This document shows positions 58,423-58,519 of a stretch of DNA of 58,519 bases, piece after piece. The stretch is from the NCBI GenBank assembly GCA_004376105.1, contig SOKA01000065.1, forward strand, positions 1-58,519, read 5' to 3'. The notes beneath the pieces are model-generated. The model was not told where the DNA came from. It saw only the letters and a list, made by a program, of their open reading frames with translations, and searched no databases. Position 1 is the first letter of the stretch. The number at the start of each line of letters is the position of its first letter. A program made the translations under genes and the position numbers. The stretch is from Dehalococcoidia bacterium (GTDB lineage: Bacteria; Chloroflexota; Dehalococcoidia; Dehalococcoidales; E44-bin46).

Positions 58423-58519
58423 GCCCGTGTAAAAGGGTGGATTAGTAAACAATCTTAAATTGAGGTTGGCTCAGATTGAAGGGGTTAGCCTTGTCTTGGG
58501 CAATAATGAAAAGCAGTAT

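Overview
The window reads as a core chromosomal segment of a Gram-positive-type, anaerobic Chloroflexota, most likely Dehalococcoidia. This is inferred from gene content, with no database search. The pointers are an Fe-S type PurF, LDH-like malate dehydrogenase beside a two-subunit-type fumarase, split acyl-CoA dehydratase activase genes, a tungsten-type aldehyde oxidoreductase, myo-inositol phosphate synthase with PimA-like and phosphatidylinositol-phosphate synthase-like genes, DUF2851 and DUF5679 proteins, and a DnaD-type primosome cluster. TTG and GTG starts are frequent, and at least one gene (purM) appears to start with ATT. No tRNA, rRNA, CRISPR array, insertion sequence or prophage was seen.

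Layout, left to right. 1-4.2 kb (minus): start of fumarate hydratase alpha, mdh, then an alcohol dehydrogenase-AOR pair. 4.4-11 kb (plus): an alpha/beta hydrolase, purF-purM-purH and a fused nicotinamidase/nicotinate phosphoribosyltransferase. 11-14.3 kb (minus): CorC-like protein, DUF2344, tilS. 14.4-17.3 kb: tsaD convergent with DUF2851, then a small XRE regulator with three copies of a palindromic operator. 17.4-19.6 kb: groES-groEL under a CIRCE element. 19.6-24.1 kb: an M16 protease (minus), then lysA-holB-ricT (plus). 24.1-29.6 kb (minus): trxB, rplI, dnaB, a DnaD-domain protein, a helicase loader with two AAA+ domains, and an HNH protein. 29.6-33.8 kb (minus): an M20 amidohydrolase followed by three acyl-CoA dehydratase activase-type genes.

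34-39.2 kb (plus): nusA-ylxR-infB-rbfA-truB behind a promoter and a terminator-like leader hairpin, then a 46-codon DUF5679 gene. 39.4-42.4 kb (plus): inositol phosphate synthase, PimA-like glycosyltransferase and CDP-alcohol phosphatidyltransferase, which together could make phosphatidylinositol and a mannosylated derivative. 42.5-43.8 kb: purA. 43.9-49.1 kb (minus): rpsO-pnp-dapB-asd-dapA. 49.3-54.2 kb (plus): a VOC protein, DUF503, a DUF1998-type helicase, an Lgt-like protein and a QueG-like Fe-S protein. 54.2-58.3 kb (minus): a C_GCAxxG_C_C-type protein, a small winged-helix-like protein, fabF and recJ.

The most unusual structures are: (i) the XRE cassette at 16.96-17.34 kb, where two consensus promoters carry the same dyad inside the -35/-10 spacer, one firing a predicted leaderless regulator mRNA and the other leading only into a terminator; (ii) the tandem two-AAA+ helicase loader; (iii) the ATT-started purM; (iv) the nicotinamidase-NAPRTase fusion; (v) an Asp-to-Asn change in the IF2 P-loop; (vi) an Lgt-like protein lacking the canonical catalytic residues; and (vii) a small dispersed palindromic repeat that supplies the start codon of the DUF2851 gene.
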